DNA of 64,000 nt from Polaromonas sp. (GCF_030680935.1 NZ_JAUXUP010000027.1:1-64000), one strand, 5' to 3'; shown: positions 45,988 through 54,796, counted from the first letter of the stretch. Notes: generated from the letters alone by a model not told the origin. Translations and numbers: made by a program.

Positions 45988-46354
45988 GGTGCTCCTCGAC
46001 AGTGTGGTTGTGAATCGATATCACCTTGATCGCGTCTGTTCAATAGGCGGCTAGGGCTATGAAAGAGGCCGACGCTCAGGAGGTAAGTTAGACAAGAAAT
46101 TTTAGGTCATGCCCAGGGCGGTTTCAAACAAGGCCCCTCTGATCACCTCGAACGTCACTAAACTCATCCGAAAAGGTTGCTGCCCCTCTGGCTGCTCGGT
46201 TGGAAGTCCTGTACCGAGCCCTTCTGGTACGAACGCCACCTGGTCATCGCTTCCCTGTACTGCTCCGGTCGCGCCTGCTAAACGGGTTCCACTGAACTTT
46301 ACGACATGCCCGCGGATGGCTTGCCGGATTGCTTTTGTCCTGCTTTGGTATTGC
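45988..46354. other. Intergenic stretch with weak frames
   Basis: 370 bp. A minus-strand frame (46102-46437) overlaps the end of the next gene, and a plus-strand frame (46109-46492) covers the same bases. Neither has a start signal. The minus frame has ordinary codon use (ending IRGALFETALGMT), so a small gene cannot be excluded. Confidence 0.35.
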
Positions 46355-46747
46355 TCACTCCTTATCCAGGTCACTAACTTCCGGAAATTTGGGCATATCA
46401 ATTCCCACCAATGGCGCAAGTGCGGTAGCAGCCGCACAGTCGAGCGTAGCCAACCTGTTTATGACCTGCTTCCAGTTCAAGCTGATTTCTAGAACTTGCT
46501 GGGCATCCTCCAAAGCGTTCTTTAAGTCAATGGCTGTTCGAAGCCCTTTCATTCGTGCAACGGTGGACCACCGTCGGTCACCGACCCGTTCCGAAAAGTC
46601 CCCGTGTTTGCGGCAAAAAACGGAGAATTCTTTCTTTCCGCTGCGGGTCACCACCACAGCGTCGGTCCAGTCACTAGCCATCGTTGATCGCCATTCCTGA
46701 TGAATCACGAGACTTTCGCCACGCGAGAATGATGTGACTGTAGTCAT
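46355..46747 (-). CDS. Unknown 130-residue protein in the metK operon
   Basis: The start is the ATG at 46747, which overlaps the stop of the DUF3293 gene (ATGA). The protein begins [20 protein letters not shown], has a beta-rich first half (DAVVVTRSGKKEFSVFCRKH) and a helical end (DLKNALEDAQQVLEISLNW). No signal peptide or catalytic motif is seen. It is the third gene after metK and DUF3293 and is translated with them. Confidence 0.6.
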   Translation of the reverse strand: MTTVTSFSRGESLVIHQEWRSTMASDWTDAVVVTRSGKKEFSVFCRKHGDFSERVGDRRWSTVARMKGLRTAIDLKNALEDAQQVLEISLNWKQVINRLATLDCAAATALAPLVGIDMPKFPEVSDLDKE

Positions 46748-47247
46748 GGCGTCTCCCTCGCTGACATGGCAGTGCGAATCGCAGGGTGCCAAAGCAGCCG
46801 ACATGTTCCATTTTTGTCGGCCCGCACAACCGCATACTGTTCAAAACGCTGCATCCACTCGTTGACCAAAGTTAGGGGTACATCGAATACGCAAAAACTT
46901 GCCTCTGGCTCCCAATTTCCGCTTCGCGCACAACCGCTTGCAGACACACTGCGAAGGCCAGCGATCTCTATGGCTCTCCCAAGTTCTTGATTGCGCCTAG
47001 TGTTCTCCTCCATTGACAGCGACATGCTGAATGGATTCCAGGCAGAAATGACAACGGCGCTTGCCGACTTTTGCGCTTCAAGCCAGTGCTTGAGCTTACG
47101 AACCGGGTGGTCAACCTGCAGGACTATGGGATCGTCGGTTTTCTGCACTACGAAATCAGTCAGCCGATAGGCGTCGACCAAGCCTTGAGCCGGCATGACA
47201 GGCCGCTCATTTGGCGGCTGTGATTGAATTGCTTCTGCGATGCTCAT
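46744..47247 (-). CDS. DUF3293-like protein
   Basis: 167 residues; ATG overlaps the metK stop. The family pattern is visible: YRLTDFVV near the start, then [20 protein letters not shown] with the conserved [18 protein letters not shown], and a phenylalanine-rich [12 protein letters not shown] before the end. DUF3293 proteins have no assigned reaction. Coupling to an accessory AdoMet synthetase suggests that the protein uses or senses AdoMet (inference). Confidence 0.75.
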   Translation of the reverse strand: MSIAEAIQSQPPNERPVMPAQGLVDAYRLTDFVVQKTDDPIVLQVDHPVRKLKHWLEAQKSASAVVISAWNPFSMSLSMEENTRRNQELGRAIEIAGLRSVSASGCARSGNWEPEASFCVFDVPLTLVNEWMQRFEQYAVVRADKNGTCRLLWHPAIRTAMSARETP

Positions 47248-48389
47248 CGAACTTGCTCCCAGGGAAGGTCGACGTCGGTCCGCCCGAAATGGCCATAAGC
47301 CGCCGTCGGATAATAGATAGGCCGAAGAAGGTCCAACTCTTCGATGATGCCTTGTGGACGCAGATCGAATTCGCGCAGGAGCAGTGCTGCAATATCACGA
47401 TTGCTGCTTGTCTCGGTGCCGAATGTCTCCACTACAAAACTGACCGGCTCGGCCACCCCGATGGCATATGCCAGTTGGACAAGTACCCTGGATGCCCAGC
47501 CACGAGCCACTACTTGCTTTGCAAGAAAGCGTGCCATGTAGGCTGCTGAGCGGTCCACTTTTGACGGGTCCTTGCCCGAGAAAGCTCCGCCACCGTGCGG
47601 CGCAGAGCCTCCATAGGTATCCACAATGATTTTGCGACCGGTGAGTCCGGCATCGCCCTTAGGGCCGCCAGTAACAAAGCGCCCGGTGGGGTTTATGAGC
47701 AGTTGCACTTTGGGTCCCCGTCTGACGCCCTCCAACACCGGGTCGATGATGAAACGTTCTACCTGCTCGCGCAACTCTTCGAGGGAAACGGTCTCATCGT
47801 GCTGCGTGGACAGCACCACTGCTTCGACGGTAATGGGCTTTCCATTCACGTAGCGAAAAGTCACCTGTGACTTTGCATCTGGCTGTAGCCAAGGAAGCGC
47901 TCCCAACTTGCGCAGTTCTGCTTGGCGCTGCACAAGCCGATGAGCGTAAACAATTGGCGCTGGCATCAGCTCGGGTGTCTCGTCGCAGGCGAAGCCAAAC
48001 ATCAGGCCTTGGTCTCCCGCACCGAGTTCTCCGTCAGCTCTGTCTACGCCCTGGCTGATGTCTGCCGACTGCCGGTTGAAAAGTACGCGCACTTCGCATT
48101 GCTGCGGATCTATGCCCGTTTCTGCACTTTTGTAGCCAGTCTCCCAGAGCACAGAACGAACAATTCCCTCCGCGGCCCCGCGAACCGTTTCAAAGTCTTC
48201 AGGTCGCCTTGTCTTGAACTCGCCTGCAACGACGACATGTTGGTCAGCAAGCAGCGTCTCGCACGCAACCCGGGCATTGGGGTCGAGAGCGAGAAAAGCA
48301 TCCAGGATGCGATCAGAAATGCGGTCAGCGCACTTGTCAGGATGTCCCTCGGAAACAGATTCCGAAGAGAAAAGACCGTTTTGAATCAT
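47244..48389 (-). CDS. metK: S-adenosylmethionine synthetase (accessory copy)
   Basis: 381 residues, full length for MetK. It makes AdoMet from methionine and ATP. Motifs: [33 protein letters not shown], and [19 protein letters not shown] with the P-loop-like lysine. I start at the ATG at 48389, which has GGAG eight bases upstream; a longer frame from 48422 would translate the hairpin leader. It sits in an accessory block, and the organism probably has another metK in the backbone, so this looks like a dedicated copy. Two AdoMet-dependent methyltransferases are encoded far away at 9.3-11.2 kb. Confidence 0.93.
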   Translation of the reverse strand: MIQNGLFSSESVSEGHPDKCADRISDRILDAFLALDPNARVACETLLADQHVVVAGEFKTRRPEDFETVRGAAEGIVRSVLWETGYKSAETGIDPQQCEVRVLFNRQSADISQGVDRADGELGAGDQGLMFGFACDETPELMPAPIVYAHRLVQRQAELRKLGALPWLQPDAKSQVTFRYVNGKPITVEAVVLSTQHDETVSLEELREQVERFIIDPVLEGVRRGPKVQLLINPTGRFVTGGPKGDAGLTGRKIIVDTYGGSAPHGGGAFSGKDPSKVDRSAAYMARFLAKQVVARGWASRVLVQLAYAIGVAEPVSFVVETFGTETSSNRDIAALLLREFDLRPQGIIEELDLLRPIYYPTAAYGHFGRTDVDLPWEQVR

Positions 48390-48410
48390 ATGGTGGCTCC
48401 AAAAACAACT

Positions 48411-48451
48411 CAGCCCCTGCAAGAACCGGCATTGCCGGTCACCAGGGGCTG
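48411..48451 (-). promoter_or_regulatory. Structured RNA leader hairpin upstream of metK
   Basis: In the leader the outer arms CAGCCCCTG (48411-48419) and CAGGGGCTG (48443-48451) are perfect complements, and inside them ACCGGC (48425-48430) and GCCGGT (48434-48439) form a second stem with a 3-base loop. On the transcript a run of five U follows near the ribosome binding site. It could be an attenuator or a metabolite-sensing element. It does not match any AdoMet riboswitch class that I can recall. Confidence 0.5.
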
Positions 48452-48518
48452 TTTCTGGGCCGACGGTTTAGCTGCATTTATTACTCGCCCGCAAGTAGTC
48501 CTAAATCGGCGAAGCTTT

Positions 48519-48577
48519 ATTCTGCAGGAAACTGTATGGCCAGTCAACAATGCGCGTTGCAACCTGTTGGCCATACA
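48519..48577 (-). promoter_or_regulatory. metK: Promoter with overlapping 10-bp inverted repeat, metK operon
   Basis: On the minus strand TTGACT (48547-48542) and CAGAAT (48524-48519) are spaced by 17 bp. The same region has a perfect inverted repeat, TGTATGGCCA (48533-48542) and TGGCCATACA (48568-48577), whose inner arm abuts the -35 box. This suggests an operator. The leader to the metK ATG would be about 120 bases. Confidence 0.4.
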
Positions 48578-48735
48578 ACTCCCTCGCACGACCCACTGAG
48601 TCGACAAACTACCAGTGGACTAGCCACTTCTCAGGCATGACTTCCCTCAGTCAGACGCGCCCAGCTTTCCAGGCCGCTCCTGCGTGAAATGCAAGTCGCT
48701 GGAATGCATGCACCAGACAAGCACGTGTGAAGTTG

Positions 48736-49605
48736 TCACCCTAGGTGCAACAGCGTGTCAATGCCATGCAAGGCTTCCTGCGAACCTGTGCCAATGCCAA
48801 TATCTCTGGAACTTGGCACTTGCGGTTCTCGTGGGTTAATGCGGATGATGCAGCCATCGAATTCGTGACTGATCCGATGACTAAAGTGACGTACAGAAGG
48901 AATGGATGTCCCTGCCCCAATCTCCACAACAACGACTCGCGCCTGACTCTCGGTAATGGTCTCTAGCCATTTCGATTCCCGCCTCGCCTGTGATTCGGTG
49001 CGCTGGGTAATCCAGTTCCAATCGTTAAACATGAGGACATTCGGTCGGGCTAAAGCTCCACATTGTGGGCAGCGCGGTGGTGGATTCAGCAGTCGACAGC
49101 TTTCTACATCTAACTCGGGTTCAAAATTATCTGCCCGCCAGACCCCAGATCTGCACTCGTTGATACATTGCAAATGATGAATTGAGCCATGGCATTCGCG
49201 AATTTGGTCCTCAGAAAACCCAGCTTTCTGAAACTGACCGTCCACGTTGCTGGTGAAGATCCGCGCACCGAGCGCCATGTGCTCACTCCAACGCTTCAGG
49301 ATGTCGAACCCAGCGTGAGGGGCAGTCTTACGGTACAGAGCCAAACGGTGGCCATAGAAGCCCCAAGCGAGGCTCGGGTTGTGCTCAAACGTGTGCGGGC
49401 TGGCGACTTCGGCGAAGTTGAGATTTGCCTTGGCTAGGGCGGGATAGGCACGCCAAAAGCCCCCATTGCCCCGGAAGTCCGGCAGGCCGGAGTCCACCCC
49501 GATGCCAGCACCCGCTGCAATAACTAGGGCATCAGCGCTGTAGATTACATCGGCCGCATGTCGAAACTTGGATTCGCCGCAGCTTGCGCTCAAGGTCAGC
49601 CCCAT
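48736..49605 (-). CDS. Sir2-family NAD-dependent enzyme
   Basis: 289 residues. NAD-binding AAGAGIGVDSGLPDFRG (GAG 32-34, D43-F44-R45), FTSNVDGQF, and the catalytic histidine in ECHGS (H139) are all present. A zinc site is formed by C147, C151, C179 and C182 (CINEC and CPQC). With a full zinc site it resembles protein deacylases or ADP-ribosylating sirtuins more than the NADase-only Sir2 domains of known defence systems. It overlaps the preceding 557-residue gene by 10 bp, so the two products likely work together. Confidence 0.87.
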   Translation of the reverse strand: MGLTLSASCGESKFRHAADVIYSADALVIAAGAGIGVDSGLPDFRGNGGFWRAYPALAKANLNFAEVASPHTFEHNPSLAWGFYGHRLALYRKTAPHAGFDILKRWSEHMALGARIFTSNVDGQFQKAGFSEDQIRECHGSIHHLQCINECRSGVWRADNFEPELDVESCRLLNPPPRCPQCGALARPNVLMFNDWNWITQRTESQARRESKWLETITESQARVVVVEIGAGTSIPSVRHFSHRISHEFDGCIIRINPREPQVPSSRDIGIGTGSQEALHGIDTLLHLG

Positions 49606-51269
49606 ACTGGAAATCCAGTCTTTAGCATGATCTGCCGCGTTTCTGCCGACAGCCTGACACCATGCACTTCATAGAGGATTTCATGGCCGCCGTCTGGCAC
49701 AAATCGCCTCGCTTCTTCGAGAGTCGCGGCTGTGCCCAAGAGCGAGGCCCGTCGCAGCGTTGATGCTCGGACTTCATACCCTGATTCGGACTGCTTGATA
49801 CTAAAGTTCTCTGGAACGAAAACTCCAAGTTCTACACAGGCAATTCCAAAGGGTTTAACCAGCCGATTGACTTCGCGCGGCAAGATCTGGTCGTAGAGTT
49901 GTTTCAGGCCTTTGGCGCCGAATCCCTCATAGCGACGGACCTGATGAACGCCCTTGGTCCAACCCACGGCATCTACCCCTTGGTAGGCCGCATGCAAAAG
50001 TACCAGCTTCATGGTGAGGGACGACCACTCCCGCCACAAAGGCGGAAACTGTTCGTGTGCGGGATCTGCTTCGAGCATGTCAATTGCGTCGCGGGTACTT
50101 TTCGCCCAATCGCTTTGGACTTCGTGAAGCATCAGCACCTTCTCATCATCTGGACCATCGCGGATGTCGCAGCGGATATGAGCCAGCACATTCCGAATGC
50201 TGAAATGGGTCGAGAAAAAACTATTCGGGTAGTAGGGCAAAGTCACCAGCCATTCCCGGTAGTCCTGCCCACCCGTCCAAGCGTGATCGTTCCACCGTCC
50301 TAATGCCACGCGCTTGGGAAATCGCTTTTTAGCATCCTTTTTCGACGCCAATGCCGCCCAATAAGGCGTCTCAAACAGCGCTTTGTTTTGAGAATCTGGA
50401 AGCGTTCGGCCATCGTGGGAGATGGCAAGCCAGTGGCGCTCTGTACCCCATAGGGTTTGGTGCTCGACCTCCTCTATGCGGTAGCCGAGCACAGGATCAA
50501 ACTCAACAACATGGCGCTCCTGACCGGCCTGAGGCTTAGGGGCCTTGGCCGCTCGCTTGAATCGGTGCTCTGTAGCGGGCACGAAATTGAGTTGTCGTTG
50601 GGCATATCCCACTACGGGGATGACAGACAAACGCGCAGAGGAAAAGTCACAGGCATCCAGCATCTGCTGGGCAGTGACTTTTTTGCCACTTTGTTTCAAA
50701 GCTTCCAGATAGTGCAGCAGGCCTGATCGCCTGAGTTCGTCGGAACGTAGCCCCCTATTCTCAAGATTTCGAACAGTACCCTCCCACTGCTTTCCATCAG
50801 CCGCTGTTTTACCCATGTCCTGTAATAAGCGCTGCAAGGTACTGAAGACAAACGGCGACCCAAAAGTGTCTTTCGCTGTGGCGGCCGGAAAGAAGTCCCC
50901 ATGCTGATCGCGGGTTGCCCGCCGCTCTGCCACGACCTCAAGATGTTTTGCTACCGCTTTGAGGAAAGCTATCACTTCGGGGGACCGAAGCTGGCCGCGG
51001 TCGGGAGGCTCGCCGTTGGCTTCGGCGTACACGGCATCGCGCCCATTTTTCCAGTCATGTAAGGTACAACCAAGCAGAGAGAGGCCCGTGGCGTACATCC
51101 AGGCCACATCTACGAACTTGGCGGGATCGTTGCGACTAGGCTCGGTGCTGATTGCCAGCTGAAATACGTTAATCTGCCCAGATTCCGTGTGCTCCCAAAG
51201 GCGGCGCGCTGAAAGGCCATAAGCACTTCCTTCGAGGCGTACTTCCAGGGTTTGGGGGCTAAGCGTCAC
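49596..51269 (-). CDS. Protein with a phage polyvalent-protein-like domain, coupled to Sir2
   Basis: 557 residues from a GTG start. From about residue 330 to 470 the sequence has GGQDYREWLVTLP, a histidine/arginine segment (VLAHIRCDIRD), LHEVQSDWAKS (382-388 HEVQSDW), VGWTKG (436-440) and GLKQLYDQILPREVNRL. This series closely resembles a domain in large phage polyvalent proteins that reads (E/H)-x-QSDWHQ and W-T-G-x-QQ. Its activity is unknown. The N-terminal 200 residues, with LENRGLRSDELRRSGLLHYL, are not recognised. Such a domain as part of a two-gene unit with Sir2 is unusual. Confidence 0.6.
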   Translation of the reverse strand: MTLSPQTLEVRLEGSAYGLSARRLWEHTESGQINVFQLAISTEPSRNDPAKFVDVAWMYATGLSLLGCTLHDWKNGRDAVYAEANGEPPDRGQLRSPEVIAFLKAVAKHLEVVAERRATRDQHGDFFPAATAKDTFGSPFVFSTLQRLLQDMGKTAADGKQWEGTVRNLENRGLRSDELRRSGLLHYLEALKQSGKKVTAQQMLDACDFSSARLSVIPVVGYAQRQLNFVPATEHRFKRAAKAPKPQAGQERHVVEFDPVLGYRIEEVEHQTLWGTERHWLAISHDGRTLPDSQNKALFETPYWAALASKKDAKKRFPKRVALGRWNDHAWTGGQDYREWLVTLPYYPNSFFSTHFSIRNVLAHIRCDIRDGPDDEKVLMLHEVQSDWAKSTRDAIDMLEADPAHEQFPPLWREWSSLTMKLVLLHAAYQGVDAVGWTKGVHQVRRYEGFGAKGLKQLYDQILPREVNRLVKPFGIACVELGVFVPENFSIKQSESGYEVRASTLRRASLLGTAATLEEARRFVPDGGHEILYEVHGVRLSAETRQIMLKTGFPVWG

Positions 51270-51405
51270 AAAAGTCTCACGTAAATCGTATGGCTGGCAT
51301 CAATCTGACTTTAAGCAATGCGCACGTCACGTAGAACTACCGATGCCCGAATCATAGAGCTGATGTGGTGAGATGAAGGGCCTAACTCAAACCCAGTGGG
51401 CTGAG

Positions 51406-52104
51406 CTAACGCAGCTGGGCCGCCTTCACCTTTGGCGGCATCGGGGTGGCCACGAGGTTGTCGGCCGAGTAATGCTGGATGAAGTCCACGCCCCGGTCAG
51501 CCGGCGTATTCAACCAGTCACCGTAGCGGCTCTCCGGCAGGATCACAATGATCCGTTTTTCGTCCTCTGCTCGGTGGTAATCCTTCAACAGCGCATGGTC
51601 GGTCGCGTTCATCGTGAGCATGGTGAAACTCAGCAGGGGCGGCTTGCCAGGCTCAGTCCACACATCCCACAGCCCTGCTATGCCTACTGGCTGACCGTCT
51701 GCCCGGGCAAATCGCGTTGCCACGGCCTTGCCCGTGCGCCAGTCAGGCTCATAAAAGGCGTCGGCCGGCACAATGCAACGCTGTCCCCGTTGCCAGGCAG
51801 GGCCAAAGGTGAAGTTCTTTTCGATGCCCTCGATGCGGGCATTGAAGGTCGAACGTACCATCGCCTTCTTGATGTTTTCGGGATCCGGCTTCAGGCGCCA
51901 TGGCACCAGGCCCCAGCGGCCGAGCATGGCTTCCCTAGCCGGTACCGCCTCGTCGTGTGGATCGCTCTCAGGCGGCTTTCGGACGAACGTGCCGGTGTAG
52001 CGCGGCCACATGTCCAGCTTGCCCTGGGGTGGTGTCGGCTGCAGGACGTCGAAATACTTTTTGTAGTCTTCGTAGGCCCGAAGAGCTTCGTAATGGCTAC
52101 ACAT
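51406..52104 (-). CDS. SRAP-domain protein (HMCES/YedK family)
   Basis: 232 residues. I start at the ATG at 52104, so the mature protein begins with Cys2 (MCSHYEALRA), the residue that forms a thiazolidine cross-link with abasic sites in single-stranded DNA. STFNARIEG, the glutamate in DAFYEPDWRTG and MNATDHALLKDYH supply other family residues. GAGAGG lies just upstream. It protects abasic sites during DNA damage responses. The setting near umuDC fits this. Confidence 0.9.
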   Translation of the reverse strand: MCSHYEALRAYEDYKKYFDVLQPTPPQGKLDMWPRYTGTFVRKPPESDPHDEAVPAREAMLGRWGLVPWRLKPDPENIKKAMVRSTFNARIEGIEKNFTFGPAWQRGQRCIVPADAFYEPDWRTGKAVATRFARADGQPVGIAGLWDVWTEPGKPPLLSFTMLTMNATDHALLKDYHRAEDEKRIIVILPESRYGDWLNTPADRGVDFIQHYSADNLVATPMPPKVKAAQLR

Positions 52105-52147
52105 CAAAACCTCTCGTAGCGCATTAGGCCATTCGTATCAAGGCCAA

Positions 52148-52444
52148 TCATCGGGCTGCGGATCCTCGCTGCGCGATAGCCGCATTCATGGATGCAATGG
52201 AAACGGACTTCTTAGCCAGACCAAACATCCCTTTGAGTTCGGTCACCTCCCGGGTAGCCGCAACAACCTCATAGCGACCTAGCTTGACAGCAAGCTCACG
52301 CAGGGCATGGTGAATCACTTGCGTTTCGTCGATCCCCAACAGGTCCGCCAAGCGTTTGGCTGCTACCCGCGTCACACCACTCACGCTATCGGTTGTCCGG
52401 TAGCGAACTGTGATTTGGTTGGATGAACGGCGGGCGGCAGCCAT
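52148..52444 (-). CDS. RHH-like (ribbon-helix-helix) protein, second of a tandem pair
   Basis: 98 residues from the ATG at 52444; a longer frame from 52513 would overlap its neighbour. N-terminal MAAARRSSNQITVRYR is a strand-like, basic RHH opening, then AKRLADLLGIDETQVIHHAL gives the two helices. The first 60 residues match the product of 52464-52769 closely, so the two arose by tandem duplication. Its C-terminal tail differs. It lies between that copy and the SRAP gene on the same strand. Confidence 0.65.
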   Translation of the reverse strand: MAAARRSSNQITVRYRTTDSVSGVTRVAAKRLADLLGIDETQVIHHALRELAVKLGRYEVVAATREVTELKGMFGLAKKSVSIASMNAAIAQRGSAAR

Positions 52445-52463
52445 ATTTCCTATTACTTGATGC

Positions 52464-52769
52464 TCAAAACCTCTCAATGCCAACACGGCCGGAGACCATG
52501 GCCTCACCGCCATGCCGCTCGGGATCGAACAATTTCAGCCTGTCAGCAAGTGTGCGCTGCTGGCGCCCTGGAGCTGGGCCTTCATCGGCTTCGTACTGGG
52601 GCAGGTGCTTTACAGCAAGCTCACGCAGGGCAAAGTGAATCACCTGGGTTTCGTTGACCCCCAACAGCTTCGCCAAGCGTTTTAACGTCTCTCGCGACAC
52701 ACCGCTCGGGCTGTCGGACGCCCGCAAACGGAAGGTGATTTGGTTGGACGAAAGGCGGGCGGTGGCCAT
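52464..52769 (-). CDS. RHH-like (ribbon-helix-helix) protein, first of a tandem pair
   Basis: 101 residues from the ATG at 52769, preceded by AGGA. It begins MATARLSSNQITFRLRAS and continues LKRLAKLLGVNETQVIHFAL, the same pattern as its neighbour. Antitoxins and small repressors have this fold; no toxin gene is visible beside it. It is the first gene of a leftward unit (RHH, RHH, SRAP) whose promoter region holds a LexA-type site. Confidence 0.65.
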   Translation of the reverse strand: MATARLSSNQITFRLRASDSPSGVSRETLKRLAKLLGVNETQVIHFALRELAVKHLPQYEADEGPAPGRQQRTLADRLKLFDPERHGGEAMVSGRVGIERF

Positions 52770-52810
52770 GGCAATAAATCCTATTAAAAAACATTTCTCC
52801 AGGCCCAGCC

Positions 52811-52832
52811 AATATACTGTATGAATGTACAG
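52811..52832. promoter_or_regulatory. LexA-type SOS box between umuD and the RHH/SRAP unit
   Basis: CTGTATGAATGTACAG (52817-52832) fits the CTGT-N8-ACAG consensus exactly. On the minus strand a -10-like TATATT (52816-52811) abuts the box, giving a transcript start near 52805, so it can control the RHH/SRAP unit. On the plus strand it covers the first codons of umuD. Confidence 0.75.
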
Positions 52833-53265
52833 CAACCTTCCTCCGGGTGCAGTGGCCTATTCCCCCGGGCCACCATTGCCGATCGCCTGGGTGGAAGGCA
52901 CAGTGCCGGCAGGATTTCCATCCCCAGCCGCTGATTTTGCAGTCAAACGGCATGACCTGAATGAGCTGCTGATCACCCACCCGGCCGCCACTTTCATGTG
53001 GCGGATCTCGGGTCAGTCAATGATTGAGCTGGGGATTTTTGACGGGGACATTGTGGTCGTCAACCGGGCCCTGCTGCCGGCCAAGCACGGCGACATCGTG
53101 GTTGCAGAGGTCGACGGTGACTTCACCGTCAAACAGTTCTGGCGCCGCGCTGGCGTGGTGCAGCTGCGGCCGGCTAACCCCACGTACCCAGCCATCCTGT
53201 TCCGTGACGGTCAAACCATGACGATCTGCGGCGTTGTCACTGCCACCATCAAGCGCTTCAAGTAA
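52825..53265 (+). CDS. umuD: UmuD-like SOS mutagenesis protein
   Basis: 146 residues. The self-cleavage site is A29-G30 (VPAGFPSPAADF), and the catalytic pair is S65 (SGQSMIE) and K103 (GDFTVKQF). Cleavage after DNA damage activates the UmuC polymerase. The ATG at 52825 lies within the SOS box and has no ribosome binding site; the internal GTG at 52852 is another possible start. It precedes umuC by five bases. Confidence 0.88.
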   Translation: MYSNLPPGAVAYSPGPPLPIAWVEGTVPAGFPSPAADFAVKRHDLNELLITHPAATFMWRISGQSMIELGIFDGDIVVVNRALLPAKHGDIVVAEVDGDFTVKQFWRRAGVVQLRPANPTYPAILFRDGQTMTICGVVTATIKRFK

Positions 53266-53269
53266 TGCC

Positions 53270-54565
53270 ATGTTTGCGCTGGTCGATGGGAACAATTTTT
53301 ACGTCAGCTGCGAGCGCGCTTTCCGCCCTGCCCTGAAAAACCGCCCTGTGGTGGTCCTGAGCAATAACGACGGCTGCGCCATCGCCCGTAGCAACGAGGC
53401 CAAGGCCTTGGGCATTCGCATGGGCGCGCCCTGGTTTGAATGCCGGCAGCTGGCCGAAGAACACGGCGTAGTGGCCTTGTCCGCCAACTTCGTGCTGTAC
53501 GGAGACATGAGCGACCGCATGATGTCCGTCGCCGCCGGGCTGGGCCCGGGGCAAGAGATCTACAGCATCGATGAGTCCTTCATCGACATGACCGGCCTGC
53601 GTGGCGACATCACCGAGCGCGCAAGGCGCGTGCGTGAACGTGTGTTGCAGTGGACCGGCATCCCGACCGGTATAGGCATCGCCAGCACCAAGACCCTGGC
53701 CAAGCTCGCAAACCACATCGCCAAGAGCGCCGACCGCAAGCCTGGCAGCTACCCAGCCGAGCTTGCCCGAGTGTGCAATCTGGCCAACCTGCCGGCGGCT
53801 GATCTGGACGCCGTGCTACAGGCCACCGCCGTGGGCGAGGTGTGGGGAGTTGGCCGGCGCATCGCAGACCAGCTGAACGAGGGCGGCGTGTTGACCGTGC
53901 TTGACCTTGTGCGTCTGGACCCAGCCACCGTGCGCAGGCGCTGGAGCGTGGTGCTGGAGCGTACGGTGCGCGAGCTACAGGGCCAGCAATGCATCAGCCT
54001 GGAAGACCAGCCTGCGCCGAAGAAAGAAATCGCCTTTACCCGCAGCTTTGGCGGCGCAGTGACCGAACTGGCTGACTTGGTGGCGGCAGTGACGCGCTTT
54101 GCCAGCGGCGCGGCCATCAAGCTGCGCACGCAGGGGAGCAAGGCCGGGCAGCTACAGGTGTTTGCGCACACCAGCGCCTTCAGGCCAGGGCCGAAGTACA
54201 GTCGCAGCTTGATCATTCCCCTGCGTCGACCCACAGACGACAGCGTGGTGCTGGTGAACGCGGCAGTGCGCGGCATTGAGGCAATCTACCGACCGGGCTA
54301 CAACTTCGCCAAGGCTGGCGTGATGCTGCTCGACCTACAGGAAGGTGGCATCGAGCAAGGAGAACTAGACTTGGAGCCCGAACCACAGTCTCGCGGTCAT
54401 CTAATGGGCACTCTGGACAAGCTGAATGATCGCTTCGGCCGAGGCACCGTGACGCTGGCCAGTGCCGGCGTCAAAGGACCCCAGCGCGATTTCGAAATGA
54501 AGCAGAACCTGCTAACGCCGCAATACACCACCAGCTGGGAAGACCTGCCTGTAGCGAAAGCGTAA
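53270..54565 (+). CDS. umuC: DNA polymerase V subunit UmuC
   Basis: 431 residues from the ATG at 53270, four bases after the umuD stop. Y-family motifs: FALVDGNNFYVSCERAF near the start, IYSIDESFIDMTG with the catalytic acid pair, GIPTGIGIASTKTLAKLANH, and the helix-hairpin-helix GEVWGVGRRIADQL. The C-terminal region ends ARG-type LMGTLDKLNDRFGRGTV. It copies past DNA lesions with UmuD' under SOS control. The frame is complete. Confidence 0.95.
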   Translation: MFALVDGNNFYVSCERAFRPALKNRPVVVLSNNDGCAIARSNEAKALGIRMGAPWFECRQLAEEHGVVALSANFVLYGDMSDRMMSVAAGLGPGQEIYSIDESFIDMTGLRGDITERARRVRERVLQWTGIPTGIGIASTKTLAKLANHIAKSADRKPGSYPAELARVCNLANLPAADLDAVLQATAVGEVWGVGRRIADQLNEGGVLTVLDLVRLDPATVRRRWSVVLERTVRELQGQQCISLEDQPAPKKEIAFTRSFGGAVTELADLVAAVTRFASGAAIKLRTQGSKAGQLQVFAHTSAFRPGPKYSRSLIIPLRRPTDDSVVLVNAAVRGIEAIYRPGYNFAKAGVMLLDLQEGGIEQGELDLEPEPQSRGHLMGTLDKLNDRFGRGTVTLASAGVKGPQRDFEMKQNLLTPQYTTSWEDLPVAKA

Positions 54566-54796
54566 CGCTCAGGAGTATTTGGAATTTGGGGTTGAGGAGG
54601 CGGCTTCTTCATTAGAACGAAGTAGTAACTTCCCATTGCCACTCAGTTTGGGCAGCCATGAATCTTTCTTCCTGCCATAAGGGAGACGGTTGACCTTAGT
54701 CCCATGAAATAATCCCAACAGCGTGGACCCGATTCGGCAACGAGGCGGGAGGTTCGGTATCCGCCGCGTGCCACCAAACTAGTACGCCCAAGTCAA

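Noticed and set aside
46102-46437. 111-residue minus-strand frame after the metK operon
   Set aside because: Overlaps the end of the 130-residue gene and lacks a start signal in its unique part. Kept only as a note on the gap.
48411-48451. Reading the metK hairpin as a known AdoMet riboswitch
   Set aside because: The arrangement does not match the SAM-I, SAM-II or SAM/SAH layouts I can recall; only the presence of stems is supported.
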